Shown: positions 33,031-46,602, numbered from the stretch's first letter. The stretch: 64,000 nt of DNA from Epiperipatus broadwayi (GCA_028023455.1 JAQFVV010006450.1:535501-599500); one strand, 5' to 3'. Notes: generated by a model not told the origin, from the letters alone. Made by a program: numbers and translations.

Positions 33031-36000
33031 GTGTGTGAGTATTTAACCCCACGTAATCATGGTTCACTATTGACGATTTTTTTTCAGAAACAATTAATCA
33101 TAACATTGGGCTCTCTTTGTAGTTATAATTTAAGTATTGACTGTTACTAGTTCCAAAAACTAAAACCTTGACAACTTTTTTGATCCTATCTTATCCCTAG
33201 CAGCTCTTTGAGATATTAATTACTTTGCTTGTTTGTGATTCAAATCAAAAGCTGTTGTCGCATTTGCTCTATAATTATCTTGCTGACTTCTCTGGAAATT
33301 GTCATTTTACTCGGCAACTTTCATTTCATGAAAACAGGAATTAGGATTAACCTTTCTTACACTTTGTCCCGCTAAGGTTGAAAAATAATTGATCTCTAAG
33401 GTTGTTGCTTAATAGTGTTTGTCTGCAAATAATTTGAAACCTATCCTGATGTTTATGTTTTATTTGTTATAAATTTTAATTGCATTTAGAGAAAAAAAAA
33501 TTTAGGACTTGCTCTTATTCAGAACGATATCGTAATATGTTAATATTAAATAAAAATAATTTTCAATAATTATTTTATGATGTGTTCTAAATTTTAATGC
33601 TAGAATAAATTACGTTTAAGGAGTGGAAACAATAGCAAACTACCGATGTTCATCATATTTTATTGCTTGGTTGCAGAACTCTAAATGTTTTGTTATTCTT
33701 ACTTTACTTTCAGGCAGAGAAAAGAAATAAATCTATACTTGTACATAGTAGTATAAATCAAAACATTTATTTATTGGTACCAGTCTTCTTTTCAAAGATA
33801 GAATTGGGACCATTCTTTTGTTTCTGTATTTATCTATCGACTGCTATTACAAATTCATATTCGAACTTTATTGTCAGCTTTATTTATTTTGTTATACATT
33901 ATGGGTTTCATGAGCTTAAATGTAACTTATTTTGAAGATATTAGGTTTTGTTATCAAATTATAAGTGAATGGAAATGTAAAGAAAACTATTATGAAATAA
34001 AATTTAACTATTTAAACAACCACAATTGTAGCAATCTACATTTTAAACATCACGTTTAGAGAAATATATATAGGGCTTTTTGACTTAGAATTAGCTCATT
34101 AATCTGTATTCCAAATCTTAGCCAAGTTTTAAAAAAAAGGCTTGGGATTTTCTTTGAAATAGTTAGCATATAATAAGATAACTAAGTAGGCATCCATTTA
34201 TTGGTTAGTAAATGGATATTAAGCTATTCTTAAAGGGATAAATCACGAAAGGAAATCTTAAAATTCCATTAGCCAACATTGATTGACTAACTTAATAATT
34301 ATTACATTCTCCAAAGCATTTTCTTTTTTGGAGGCTTGTTGAGGGAGCTTTTGTCCTGCATAACCATTTAAAGGCCATTTCACCTCTATTCATTTATGAT
34401 AATAAAACTTTTCTTTAAAGCAGATATATTTTATGTTTCTCTCATTTTAGTAAACTTCGAATATAGTATTTAATATTTAAATCTAAACTGGGTTAGAACG
34501 TGATTAAGTATATATATATAATTTCAATGTGATAATTTAAATCAATGATATTCACTAAAATTATTCTTCTGAGAGCTAATATATGATAGGAAGTAGAATA
34601 GGCATATTACATTGAAACAACAATATGCTTATATAGCACTAAATGCATTTCTTACCACTTTATACTTAATAATTTAAGAATTAAATGTAAAATAATGTAT
34701 AAAAAGTTGATTTTAGGACAAAAGTCTTTTTAGAAACTCCATGTAGAGGGATAATAAAAAAGAAGACAGTAATAATCAACATCAGATGAGGGGCAGAGGT
34801 ATTTCTATCATTGTTTTCTTCTAATTAGGTAATCAATTATTGAACAATATTGAATAATTAGCAGAGTTAGCTACCTGAGAGAAAAATCTTAAGTTTGTTA
34901 AAATGTTTTTTAAATTTACTCAGCCAATTTCAAATATAGATTGTAGATATAGTAAGTAAATGTGCAACCACTGCACTACAAGAAAGTAGCATGTATTTTT
35001 TTTTTTGTAATTGAATGCATTAGTTTCCTTTTGATTATCAAAGTTAAGTAATGTTAAGTTCATTTTGTACTTAGGTGTGATTTTGTGGCAACCATGAATG
35101 TTATAGGGCTAATGTTTAGTGCAGTGAAATATTGGCAGTATTAAGAATTTAAGATCCCTGAATCTCAACTCAATGTTGTCAGTTTTTCAGTGTTCAAATG
35201 TCCATGATCCCCTGAGAGATGATCAATTTCATAACATTTTCTGATGAACTCATGAAGTAAAGATTCACAGAGCTTGGCTCATCTCTGCCACTTTCTATTT
35301 TTAAAGGTCATATGATCTCCTAGTTGACAAATTATTTGTTCTATGTGGTTTATTACAGTATTAGAGTGTCAGATTCAAAAGCTGAAAATCTATAGATCAC
35401 AACTTAACTTTGTCACTACTAGTGCTCAAACATCTTATCATTTACTGGGAGATAAAATTCAATTATTTGCTCTGGGTTAGCACAGACCCAAAACTACAAA
35501 TTTTAGGGTCAGTTCTAACTGAATTAAAAAAAGAACTTAGTTTATGCAACCTGATTGGAACTATCTAGAACTCACTCTGCCACCAAAGTGTTCTACTACC
35601 ATATAACCTTTCTGCAACCTTTTGAATATTTTAGGGTGTTTTTTAATTGATTGAAGTTGTTAAAATCAGAATTGTTCTGTTTGAAAAGCTATAATTTAAT
35701 AATTAAAATTTATGTTATGCCTTTTTAAAAAAATTATTGTGCTCCTGTTATATAGAAAATCTTTTGGAAAATGGGTTTGTTGACTCTGAACAGTTTTTTG
35801 GAATTAGTATTATGATTAAGAATTAAGAAATCTCTAATTGTTATTCATGATGTTCCATTTATGTCTTGAACCTTATTTAATATCTAGTGTTTCAAGGTAT
35901 AATATTTGGATCTTTTTTTTTTGCCATGACCCCGATGTGGATTTAAATCTAGGCTGAGTGATCCATGAAATTTTTTTCACATCACAAGCATTCTTATGAT

Positions 36001-37690
36001 TTTTTTCCTTACAGATAACCAGTCTATAAGCTATCCAGTTTTAGCTAGTAAATAACATCTAACTGCTATTGGTTAGAAGATCCCAGGTTGGTAAGATGAA
36101 TTTTCTTGACAAAAAAACAATTTACAATTATAATGCAATGCAACCATCATCGCTGGTAGAGGCAGGGGCATACTCTAATGAATGCTGATCATATGGTATA
36201 ATCTAATATTTAATAGGTTCATCTTAAAATCCACAATCAATTTTTAAAGGCATAGCTAATAATGTTCAATTTTATTTACCACTGCAGAGATTATATGTGA
36301 TTTAAATAGAAGGAATTACAGCACATGTGCTTAGCATATAAATTTTTTCTGTTAAATTACATACAGCTAATGTAATTTTTGATAAGGTTAGAAAATTCTA
36401 TGAATATCCTATTAAAAATAGATTTTGCTGAGTCAAAGTGATGCATAAATGGACATCCAGTCAGGTCTCTAAGCCATATCTGATCAACCCAGATTCCCTA
36501 ATATTTTACTAACTCTAGTTTAAAATTGCTTGTTAACTATTTATATATTTTCTTTATAAATTTTATTATATGAATGAATTCCCTCTCCCTCATTCAGTAT
36601 ATCATTTTTAAATTACATTTCTTACCTAGCAAATCATGCCTAAACAATCTAACTAAATCTTGCCAACTATTATTTAGTCAACATTATGTATAGACAGAAA
36701 ATAGTTTTTATTTTTAAATACATGACAGCCAGTATACTTTTAACATTTTTTTAGTTTAATCTATCATTACACATCTCTATCAACATTTGACCATATCATT
36801 TTATTTAGATAAATTAATGTGAAGGTATTTTGGCAGAGGGTGTAAAATAGATGGATATATGTAATGTGTATGAATGTGGACAAAAAAATGTTGGTTTCAT
36901 ACAATAAAAAAAAATTATAAAGAAAATGAGAGTGTAGAGTTGTTTTGAAAGAGAAAAAGAGGAGATACTTATTGTTTTCTTAAAAATAACCATCTATTAA
37001 ACAAATATTGGATTGTGTACTGGATTGACATAGTCTGGTAGTCTGAAACAATTTTGAAAATGTTTGAAAAATCACTGCACTACTAAAAGAAAATAATATT
37101 CAAGTCATTCCAGGAAAACAGTACAGCCACTGGAATTTATATAAATAATTGTTTAAGATTTCTTGGACTATTTTCATGATATTTGAAAACATCATTGAAT
37201 TATTTATCTTTCTTGGAAGCTCTTTGACATATATAATTCACTTTCTTTAACAGAATCTGTCTTTTAACATAAACATCCAATGTGAAAATTATTTGGGCTA
37301 CATTGTTTAGTAAAACTTTAGCATATTTAGAATTTAAAAAAAAATTGGATTGATTTTCAACTGAATCACATAGAAGAAGGAAAAAAAATCTTAATATGTT
37401 GTGCTCAATCTACAACTTGTTAGATGCTTGAATGTCACATGTCTTAAGCAACTAATCATATAATTATTACTATTATTATCATTATGCTTTCTGATGTGTT
37501 TTCATATCTTTGCCTTTTATCTAGGCCCCCTCCCCCAGATTTATTTTTAGATACTTATTTGGCTTTTCTCCATATCTATATCTTTACTAATCAAAAATCC
37601 AAAGCCATAAATAACTTTTTGATATTTTCTATAAGTATTGTCTAAGGTGTTGAAGTTCAGTTTTTTGAGAACTGCAGGTGGGTAATTCAT
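33031..37690. other. Long AT-rich stretch without recognised genes
   Basis: Several open frames of 60-90 codons (33663-34059) are AT-biased and motif-free. Near 35353-35410 a decayed tRNA-like head (TTAGAGTGTCAGATTCAAAA) may be another SINE relic, and near 35930-35960 a box-B-like GGATTTAAATC is seen. Nothing firmer is supported. Confidence 0.35.
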
Positions 37691-37693
37691 GAT

Positions 37694-37735
37694 AATCTGT
37701 CAGTCTGCACCGGTAATCTTTCAGTCTGCACCGGG
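37694..37735 (+). repeat. 21-bp perfect-period duplication
   Basis: Two head-to-tail 21-bp units with the shared core TCAGTCTGCACCGG, differing at two positions. It is GC-rich compared with its surroundings. Confidence 0.7.
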
Positions 37736-37800
37736 CATTGTTTTTATTATTAAAATATAATTTTTGTTTTGGAGTGAAGTCTAATTGAATTTTATATATA

Positions 37801-38759
37801 CACCTAGGTCTCGTTTTACGCGATAGATAGGTTCTTCAGAAAACACGTGCAAACGAAGTCATGCAAAAATAGATGTAACTTACCTTGAAAAAGGGGGGAT
37901 ATGGACTGTGATTTTTCAAAAATCGCATAAAAGCAAAGCACCAACGTAAAATTACTTTAAAATTTGCGCAAAAAAAAAAAAAATAAGGAAATAAAATATG
38001 ACTAATAAAAAATTTCAAATTTGAAAAAAATTGATACAAGACAAACTTTTTTTAACTATAATATTTAATTTTATTCAAAACAATATATTTTTATGCATAA
38101 TTTACAGTAATTTACATTTTTTAATACATGTTTTAATTATTATGGCTATTTGCCGATAAACAGGTTCGTTTGCAAACTGGTAAAAAATCAGATTCTTCAC
38201 AAGAGGAAATACAACTAGCGCCAATGTCACTCTCAAGTTGTGTTAATGGTTTTCTGGTGACAACGTAATTAGTAATTAATCTAACAACTAAAAATTAAAT
38301 TCTTATTTTTGTCTTTAATTTTCAATTTTAATTGTGCCCACTGCTATTACTCACCTTTTGAAAATAAACTTGCGGATACTAAATGATTAATAATTGATTA
38401 CGTTCTTTTTTAAAAAGCAAAAACAGAATGTGATTTAAAATGCAAAATTAACACGCACAATGTTTGAACAAATTTACATTATAATCTTGTAAAATTTAAT
38501 GTGTGTATACATAAAATGTGGAATTTTTTAAATTTCATTATTGCATAAAATCTTACTATTATGAAGCACTGAAAATATTGAAATTACTAAGATGAAAGTC
38601 AAATTCCGATGATGTGCTATTACTTTCAATATGACATAAATGCGCAAAATTTATTATTTAAAATAATAGCGCATTATTGGAGTTCGACTTCTGGAGAAAC
38701 GTGAATCGCGTAACTTCAAAATCGCGTTAAATAAATCCGCGTAAAAAGAGACCCAGGTG
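37801..38759. mobile_element. Tigger/pogo-like non-autonomous DNA transposon
   Basis: Terminal inverted repeats CACCTAGGTCTCGTTTTACG at 37801 and the complement of CACCTGGGTCTCTTTTTACG ending at 38759, each flanked by TA, the TSD of Tc1/mariner/pogo elements. Subterminal sequence is rich in CGCG and ACGCGAT motifs (AATCGCGTAACTTC, AAATCGCGTTAA), as in Tigger-type ends. The 959-bp body has no transposase frame; a 67-codon minus frame at 37836 is low-complexity. It is probably an internally deleted derivative. Confidence 0.75.
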
Positions 38760-38761
38760 TA

Positions 38762-40879
38762 ACTTACTTCTAAGCTTGTTAAACACATAGTCATACATTA
38801 TTAGTATATTTTGCCATTTCAGCTTAAACTGGTTGTAAAACATTTGATAAATTTATCTGCTTTTATCATCAAGGTATAAACTTATGTTATTTCAATATCA
38901 AATGAGTTCCTAATTTATGAAAGCCATACCGTTTCTTTTCTTTTGTTCATTATATCATTATCAAGCAGCATTTCCAAATTAAATATATCTTATTTCATTT
39001 TCATTTACTTATATCTAGTATGTCAATGTGTAAAGAAAACATTTCTGAGATTTTTCTACTTTCAGAGATTTCTCACTTTTAGAATAAATATATTTTGTGG
39101 TTATGTTGACTAACAGATTCATAATTGGCCTTTATTATGGTATTGCCATCTTATTTTCAACAATATATCCAGTAGTATTTATTGACTATAGTTAGAAATC
39201 TCTGCTATCTAATATGAGTTGATGAGAATAAGCCTATCATGTGCTGTTTAGTTTTGATATATATTATTATTTCTTTAGAAAAAAAGAATGAAGATGATAG
39301 CATTTAGTTTCGGATAAGTCACTAAAATATATAATTATTGAAGTTAGTTTCAGGCCTTTTTTAATTAGTCAAGCAAATTGATTTGGAGTCAAAACATTGG
39401 GTGAGTTAAAACTATTCATGTCATTAATTTGACTAGTTTTATGTGAAGTGGGGTGAAAAACTCATTGGGAGAGTCACTTAGCCTAGTATTCATTGGATGT
39501 AGTGGTGGTAGGATCTCCCATAATAGTTGTTTTCATTTCATATTTTATATATTTAATTTCAGTTGTAATATTCTAGTTTTGAAGTTCATGTTGCTTTAAT
39601 AGTATGGGAACCTTCTTAGCCTGAATGCAATGGTGTGAAAAATCATTGTTCAATCTTTTCTACTTTTTCAATCTTCCAATTATAGTGTTTTTGGTGATCT
39701 CATGAATGCAAATATTTTCCTATATTAGAAATGTTAATTAAGATATCAGAAAAAAGAGTGACACCTCAGTAAATTGATAATTTCTGAGGGAGTCATATGC
39801 TAAAGTATCCCAACGGTACATTGAAGAAAGTGATTTTTATTTTAATTTACTCAGTTGAGAAACAATCCCAGAATCTTCTGCTTTTTAGTTCACAATGTTA
39901 AATTGCATAGACTAAGATAAAGCAGTTGGAAAATAAACAGATATAAGATGTTTTGTGAAGATTTGTTAGAGGAAGAAACATGAACTTCAATATAAGAATT
40001 TAGTACTTACTAGACAAGAGGTGTAATAAATAGACACAAACTTCAAGACGAAAACTTCTATCTAGCTATAACTACTGTGAATTTTTCCAAATTTCATATT
40101 GACTGGTTGATAGTTTATCGTGTGTGTGTGTGTATTTTTTAAATACATATTTAAATGTAAAATGGCTATCAATATGTGAATATGCTTGGCAAATAGACAT
40201 GTATGCCTCCTATGTTGATTTGTAATTAAATTATTAATATTTAGAAAATTTAAACGTTATTTAAAATTTGCTGTCTCCATAATGAATTTTCAGACATCAT
40301 GAAATTATCTTGAACATTCATAATATTTATTAATTTTAAACTTTTTAATTAATTTCAACAATGTAAATATTTATATTTAAAAATTAATGTTTTGAAGAAA
40401 AAAAAAACATTGAAAATATCATCAAACAATGCATATGCTTTTAATCTTTTATATAGTTGTTTTTACTTTTATATATAAATAAATAGAAGAAAATAATTAC
40501 ATACGAACTTAATCAAATTAGTTTGTTTTTGAAATTACTAATTGAATCATTTCTGAGAAAAAATAGATTTTATTATTTTTTAGTAGTGAAGACAAACAAA
40601 AATGAATTTTTAGTTTTATAAACATAAAAAATATAGTCTTGTTGAATTGAAAATAGATTTCTTAATTTAACATCATTTTTTTTTGTCTGAAATTAATGAT
40701 TTAATTGAAAATGCAATTTGTGAAAGAAATGAAGCTTAACCATTATCATATATATATAAAAGATTTTTTTGTTTTAAGATCATAATATAATAATTGATCT
40801 TAAGAAAACACATAATTATATGTTAGCTCAATATTGCTTGATTCTTTCAGTTTATTACAGAACTTGAAACAAAAACAAT
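38762..40879. other. AT-rich stretch, nothing recognised
   Basis: A (GT)n tract lies near 40120 and (TA)n near 40748. No open frame or repeat supported. Confidence 0.45.
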
Positions 40880-40929
40880 GTGATGTTGTGATGCACTGTG
40901 ACTTCTCCTTATACGAAGTCAGGAATCTC

Positions 40930-41919
40930 TCAGCCACTATGCCCAGAGAAATCTGTTAGCCACTTTATCTTCCCTTTCCATTCCCCACCCTAAGTTTTCC
41001 CATAATCTGCTCCATCCTATTTCCACAACATAATCTTTATCTCCATGACCTTCATATCTAAATGCCCCTTATCTTTTCCCAAACCCATCATAAAAAAAAC
41101 CAATAACCTACTTTCTGTATAATCACTGTGTTCATATTTATTCTTCCATAACTTTATTATTTGTACCCTTTCTGCTTTCAAAACATTTACATTGAATTAA
41201 CAAATACCTAATATTTTCTATGTCTTACTTATACAACTTGCAGAATAAATTGCCTATATTTTTCATTTACATATATATTCCCTTGTTGCTAAAGATCCCA
41301 TTTGAGCCTTAAACAATAAACTACTTCCCTTGCTATTATCATAAATTAACTTGCACCCAACATTCCATTTACTTCTATATATATATATATTTAAACTCTT
41401 TTTACTCTCCATACTAATTCTCCATCTCTCCAACTCCCTATTCTTTATTAATGCATCTATTCATTTATCCCATTCCTTACCACTATAACACTCAACAATC
41501 CTTTTAACACAATCATGACACCTTTTGTACAAGTATACTGATATAATTTTTTTATCCAAATCTTCTGCATACTGCATTGCCTTTCTCACCCATCTTGTTG
41601 CCTGCCCTTTACTCATAACCCAATTAAATACTATTTTGGCTATTCTTTTATTATCCATAAACTGCAAGCTACTGAACATTTTCATTTTGCTTTTTGCATC
41701 TCTCACTTGACTATCCCATTTCTCCTTGAATTGCTTTCTTTGCTGTCCTCATATCTGCATCTAATGCATGGCTTCCTACTTCCCTTAGCATTGCCATATG
41801 TTAACCCTGCTACTGCAACTCCCTTCCATACAGTTCTAGCTACATCATATTTATTATATGAACACATTGTTAATTTCTTTATCAATCCCTTTCTTTTCTT
41901 TGCTTCATTTATCAATTTT
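40930..41919 (-). pseudogene. LINE-1 C-terminal region (broken)
   Basis: Frames 41915-41703 and 41706-41461 read KKLTMCSYNKYDVARTVWKG then VAVAGLTYGN, and further on KIVFNWVMSKGQATRWVRKA. Downstream, FKARMGSL and a C-x2-C-like CKLYK with a distant IQC suggest a final zinc-knuckle, all in shifting frames. This region follows RT in the family and probably binds RNA or DNA. Confidence 0.6.
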
Positions 41920-43050
41920 TTCTCTCATTCATCCAAGCAATTTTTCTGATTACTTAAGATGATTCCCAAATAACTATATCTATTTATCACTCTTAACTTT
42001 ATATCCTCCAATAAAAATTCTTCGTCTTCTCTTTCCTCAGTATTAACCATCATTATATTTGATTTTTTTTCTCACTAAATTTAATCTCTATATCTTTACC
42101 CACCCTTGTGCATACCCTCAGCATAACTTCTATAACTTCTCTTCTTTCTTCATACAAAAAGACATCATCCACAAAAAAAGATCCGACAAAGTATATACTC
42201 TCTTGCCACCTATTAACAATATCTCTATCCCTCTTTTTATTTTTTCTATTGCTCTGTCCATTTCACTCAAATACAACAAAAACAAAATAGGTAACCTAGG
42301 GCATCCTTGCCTTAGTCCCATCTCATTTTTAACTTTAACTGATTCTATATCCCCTAATTGATATGTACAGTAATTATTTTTATATAATTTCTTAATAATA
42401 TCTACTAAAGCTTCATCCACTCCCAAATTTGCTAAACTTATCCATAATCTATTTCTATTTACTCTATCATATGCCTTCTCTATAACTATAAAACTCATAT
42501 ATAACTGTCTATCTGAATTCCTACTCATATCCATAAGTTGTGTAACTACAAATAAACTATCTCCTATATGCCTATCTGATCTAAAACATCCTTGCATTTC
42601 TCCACTACATTATTTTCTTCCATCCATTTTGCAACTCTTCCAGCCACTGTATATGAGAAAACTATATAAAACTGATGTTACTGCTATCGGTCTATAATTG
42701 TTTAACTTTCTATGATCCTTACCCTTTCTTTTAAATAATAATCTTACTCTTTTATTATTCCAACCATCCAGAAAAACTCTTCTGTGCCATCTTATTAAAA
42801 CATGATAATAGCTTTACTTTGCCCTAAATTCATTACCATTTCTGCTGCCCATTCATCTAAAACTCTTGCCTTTCCACTTCTTCCCATTACTATATGATTT
42901 CATGTTTTCTATCACTCTGTCACTCACATCTAACATCTTTTCTATATCCATTATATACCTATTTAAGATTTTCTCTAATTCTTCTCTAGAAATACACTCT
43001 ATTCCCTCATCATCTGGTAATACTATCTCTCTCCTACATTTCTCCATTTA
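41920..43050 (-). pseudogene. LINE-1 reverse transcriptase domain (broken)
   Basis: Seen in order: ISREELEKILNR (43000 region), FKRKGKDHRKLNNYRPIA (usually K.G...NYRPI, near 42690), QGCFRSDRHIGDS (42590), FIVIEKAYDRVNR (motif A; the usual catalytic Asp in FID is Val here), LRQGCPRLPILFLLYLSEM (motif B) and, after a T-run frameshift near 42175, FVDDVFLYEE (motif C, a FVDD box in place of YADD), then KDIEIKFSEKKNQI and YSYLGIIL. The longest uninterrupted piece is 155 codons at 42130-42597. Loss of the motif A Asp and the frameshifts make it non-functional. Confidence 0.75.
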
Positions 43051-43332
43051 ATGTAATTCCAATTTTTTTTACTCCCATCTCTTCCACTTTTCTTAATATC
43101 CTCCAAAAATTTACTATTTAATTTCATTCTCTCTATATATATAATTCTCTCTTTCAGCAAACTTCTTGTTTTCTAAGTACTTTTCCCATTTAGCATTAAT
43201 ATCTTTTTCACTATCTTTATTCTCAATAGCACACTTATATTCTTGGTATGCTTTTTAGTCTCTTTTACACTTTTACTAACTCATTTTTTTATTCTTCTGA
43301 ATATTCTCACCTAAAACTATTTGCCACTTCTT

Positions 43333-44170
43333 CTATTTCATTACACCAGTCCTAACCAACTCTTCCATGGTTTCTTCAACTTGTATTTTATACTCTTCCA
43401 ACTTATTTTTATTATTCACTCTCCATCCATATCTTTCACTATTGCTTCTACTTTTATTTTTATTCTCCATTATATTACTAACCATTTCTATTACAATGAA
43501 TTTATGATCACTATTACATACGCTCTCTTCACTATCAAACCTCTTAATTTTCTGTACTTTATTCATTCTCTCTTTCTCTACCAATACATAATCTATTAAA
43601 CCTTTAAACATCACTACTGTATGAAGAGAGTTTTGCCTATTTTAACAATCTATTGTGTGGAATATATTATTTCTAGACCATGTATGTTGTTCTGCATAAA
43701 TATTTGATAAATTTCCAATACTCAAATTCACACTGACAAAATTTCTTCAAAAGCTGCCAATTCTTATTACCTACATCACCAATTTCTTCTATATGCCCAT
43801 TCATATCCCTTATAACCATTATTTTCTTCCCCTTCAAAACTCTGTATATCCTTAATTAGGCATTCATATATGCTACTATTCCACTCCATTATAGTTTGAC
43901 TATCTCCAGCAGCTATATAAACTATAGCCACCATCCATTCTTGTCTTCCCAACCTTATTTCAAGCCACAAATGTTCTTGACATTTAACAGTATTTAAATA
44001 ATTTTTGATATAACACCTATACCACTACTCCCTTTTTCTTTTCTATTTATACCCTGCCATACCAAATCTTCCAGAATAGATTCTTCTTCTCTTAGATGTA
44101 TTTTCACTAGTGATAATACCCCAAGCTCTTCATTTGCAATTCTCCTTTATCAACTCTCACACCACCTATT
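43333..44170 (-). pseudogene. LINE-1 endonuclease domain (broken)
   Basis: An AP-endonuclease-like (EEP) domain that would nick target DNA to prime reverse transcription. Visible motifs from N to C: KIHLREEESI (usually ETHLR), SSGIGVISK (usually GGIGF), VWLEIRLGRQEWMVAIVY-type strand (starting at 43970), then RDMNGHIEEIGDVGN (usually GDMNGHI; the G is R here), HTWSRN, IDYVLVEKE and CNSDH (the catalytic SDH). At least two frameshifts occur (near 43808 and before HTWSRN), and a 50-bp insertion plus TSD lies between the I-D and Y-V of the IDYV motif. Confidence 0.75.
43598..43647 (-). mobile_element. Mini-element, copy C (50 bp) inside LINE endonuclease
   Basis: Flanked by ATCTATT (43591-43597 and 43648-43654). 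Read on the minus strand it starts TGTTAAAATAGGCAAAACTC and ends TCATACAGTAGTGATGTTTA then AAGGTTT, matching copies A, B and D except for loss of the ATCATGTG segment. Removing the insert and one TSD copy (57 bp) rejoins codons ATA GAT and TAT GTA, recreating the IDYV motif expected in this endonuclease. This is direct evidence for insertion. Confidence 0.8.
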
Positions 44171-46602
44171 ATAATTTTGAGTAAGCAATTTAATCCCCAC
44201 CCTCAAACTTTTTTTGGCATTTGCCCTTTTCAGTAAGGATTTGGGATTCAAAACTAGAACCATTATTGTTTAGAAACCTTTTTGAATCCAACTACTCAGG
44301 ACAAACTACAATTAGAATGCAATTGAAGCTAGTAAAATATATTGTGATTGACCTGGTGTTATTTGTATATACATATACAAGCAGATTGACTTAAGGGTTT
44401 TTGAATTTCAAATTTTTAGCTTGATAATTAAAGCAAAAAGGAGGCTAGCATAATTGCCAAATGTATAATTTCATTTGTTCCAGCTTTTGAATTCTAAATT
44501 CTTTTCAATAATTGCAAAGTCAGAAAGCAGCATAGGAATTGAATTACATTACCATCTGTCAGTCACTGATTACTCAAGCTTACAATATTTATTGCTAGAA
44601 TAAAGAAAGAAGAATTATTGTTTATAGTATGAACTGTCATTTTATGAAAAAATAAAAAAAATATTGTTGCAATCCATTTGTACATTAAAATTATAAATTA
44701 ATATTTGGTTTTATTTCTTTTGTATTTTTATAATTTTTATTAGATTAATTATTATCAAAAGATCATATGATTTAAAAAAATGTTTTTAAATTTGACTCAA
44801 CATTAGTTAAGATTAGAAGAAAATTATGTTTGGAAATGGAAAGTTGTTTCAAAAGCAAATTTGTCCTCTTATGTTTTTGAAGTAAATATGCAATTAATTT
44901 CTGATTATTTAGAATTAAAAAACGTTGGAAAATTATGTGAGATATTTATTTATTTTTTCAAAAATTTAAATCTGAAATGAATTTCACTATATTTCTGGCA
45001 AGGTATAAATTAAAAAGAACCAATTGAAAAGCCTTATGTTTAATAAACAACTTATGAATGAAAAACATTGAAGAAAGCTCAGGAAACTTACATAATATAT
45101 CTAGCTATAGGTTTTATAGTAATAATAATAATACTTAAATGTAATTATAATAAATATATAATTAATTAGTTAATTATTTGGAGGATCATATGAAGTTGAA
45201 TCATCAGAAGTGACAGATTGAATTTCTCCTGAATCTTTATCTTTTGGGTCTATTGTCTAAAATTCTGCTAATCTGCCATAAAAATAGCTTTTAATCACAT
45301 GCCTTTATAATAGTCATGAAAATAGTCATCCAGAACAAAAATAGATCACCTTTTTCAAACAGGATGCTTCAGGGTATTGCTTATATATCAGCCCAAAATT
45401 TTAAAGTATGTAAAATATTAATCTTCTTTTTTTTTATTAATATCTTTTTTTTTTTTATTTATTTTGCATTTCATTTTAGTAAACTTTATTTTCAATATGT
45501 ACAAAATCAACACATTTTAAAATTCTAATATAAAAAATGAATAAACTAAAAAAAAAAAATCAATATAGATCAAAAATTACTTTTATCTATCTATATATGT
45601 ATATACACACACAAATTAGAAACCTAGAAATATTAATTGTATTTGTTCTAAGTAACTAGATACAAAAAATTAGTTTTAATTTGTAACCTATAGTAATTTT
45701 TTTGAATTATTATTAGTTCTTGCATACAGAGGAATATAAAGGACCACAGGTGCCGATGTCTGGTCTAGATTGATCAAAATGAATTACAATTATAATAAAA
45801 AGTGTGGAATTAAAGGAAGAAGATTTGGTGATGTGATTATAATTATTTGATCTTATATGTCTTTGGGATAATTACAGCTTAATTGATTTAAAAGACTCCT
45901 CAAAGTTTTTGATGAACTCTAAAACTGAGGTAGTAATATAAGTTATAATAAAAGATAGAAATCAGTCAAAAAATTAATGATATTATTATTTGGTCATAGT
46001 ATTTGTATCACACTATCTGCCTTTAGAAGAACAACTTATTTATAATATTGATTTGTATTAGTTTTTAATATTTAAATGATTTTTACATAATTTGATTTAT
46101 TTGCTTTTGATTATAGTCAATTAGCATATGACAGTGTTGTATTTTATTGAAGCATATTAAAGTTGTAATTAATAATTTGTAAAGCACATACTCATTATGT
46201 AATATTAGGGCTATAACTTTAAGACTATGTGCCTAGCCATAATATATATATTACTGAAGCATATTAAGTAAAATTATAAATTTTTTCAATATTTGTTAAA
46301 TAGCACTCCAAAGCATATTACTTTTTGAAACACATGACCACATATTCGTAATACAATATATGTATAAACTTGCCTTATATTAGTTTTACTTCATTAAAAT
46401 GTCTTTATTTCATGCATAGATGTAAAATAATAATAATCAAATTGTTTAGTGTTTTGGAGTTTGTAACAAGTTTGAATACCAGAAGTGACAGAATTGGTCT
46501 GCTATCCATTAATTTAGAGCTCCAGTCTGCCATTTAACAGAACTATGTAGGACATTTAATATTACCAAAATCACCCATTTCTTTATTTTGCTGTAATATA
46601 TT
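44171..46602. other. AT-rich stretch, nothing recognised
   Basis: Poly-T runs (45428, 45449), poly-A (45550) and a short (TA)n near 45593 only. No gene is supported. Confidence 0.45.

Larger units (their letters stand above)
40880..44170 (-). mobile_element. LINE-1 of this window: near-full-length non-LTR retrotransposon, dead
   Basis: About 3.3 kb on the minus strand with domain order endonuclease (about 44170-43330), reverse transcriptase (about 43050-42000), post-RT region with VWKGVAVAGLTYGN (41915-41703) and a cysteine-bearing tail (to about 40930). Many frameshifts and stops interrupt it. The WKGVAV.GLTYGN signature is one I associate with LINEs annotated in ticks and other arthropods; the clade is not certain. 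The 3' end is near 40880, and the start is taken where EN-like sequence (HLREEESILE) begins. The EN is interrupted by mini-element copy C. Confidence 0.75.

Noticed and set aside
33663-34059. Overlapping 90- and 62-codon frames with membrane-like segments
   Set aside because: Poly-T-rich DNA gives F/L/I/Y strings; no start context or family support.
35341-35420. tRNA-like head TTAGAGTGTCAG
   Set aside because: Box B is not recognisable; too decayed to list as a feature.
42059-42361. 100-codon plus-strand frame
   Set aside because: Shadow of the minus-strand LINE-1 reverse transcriptase.
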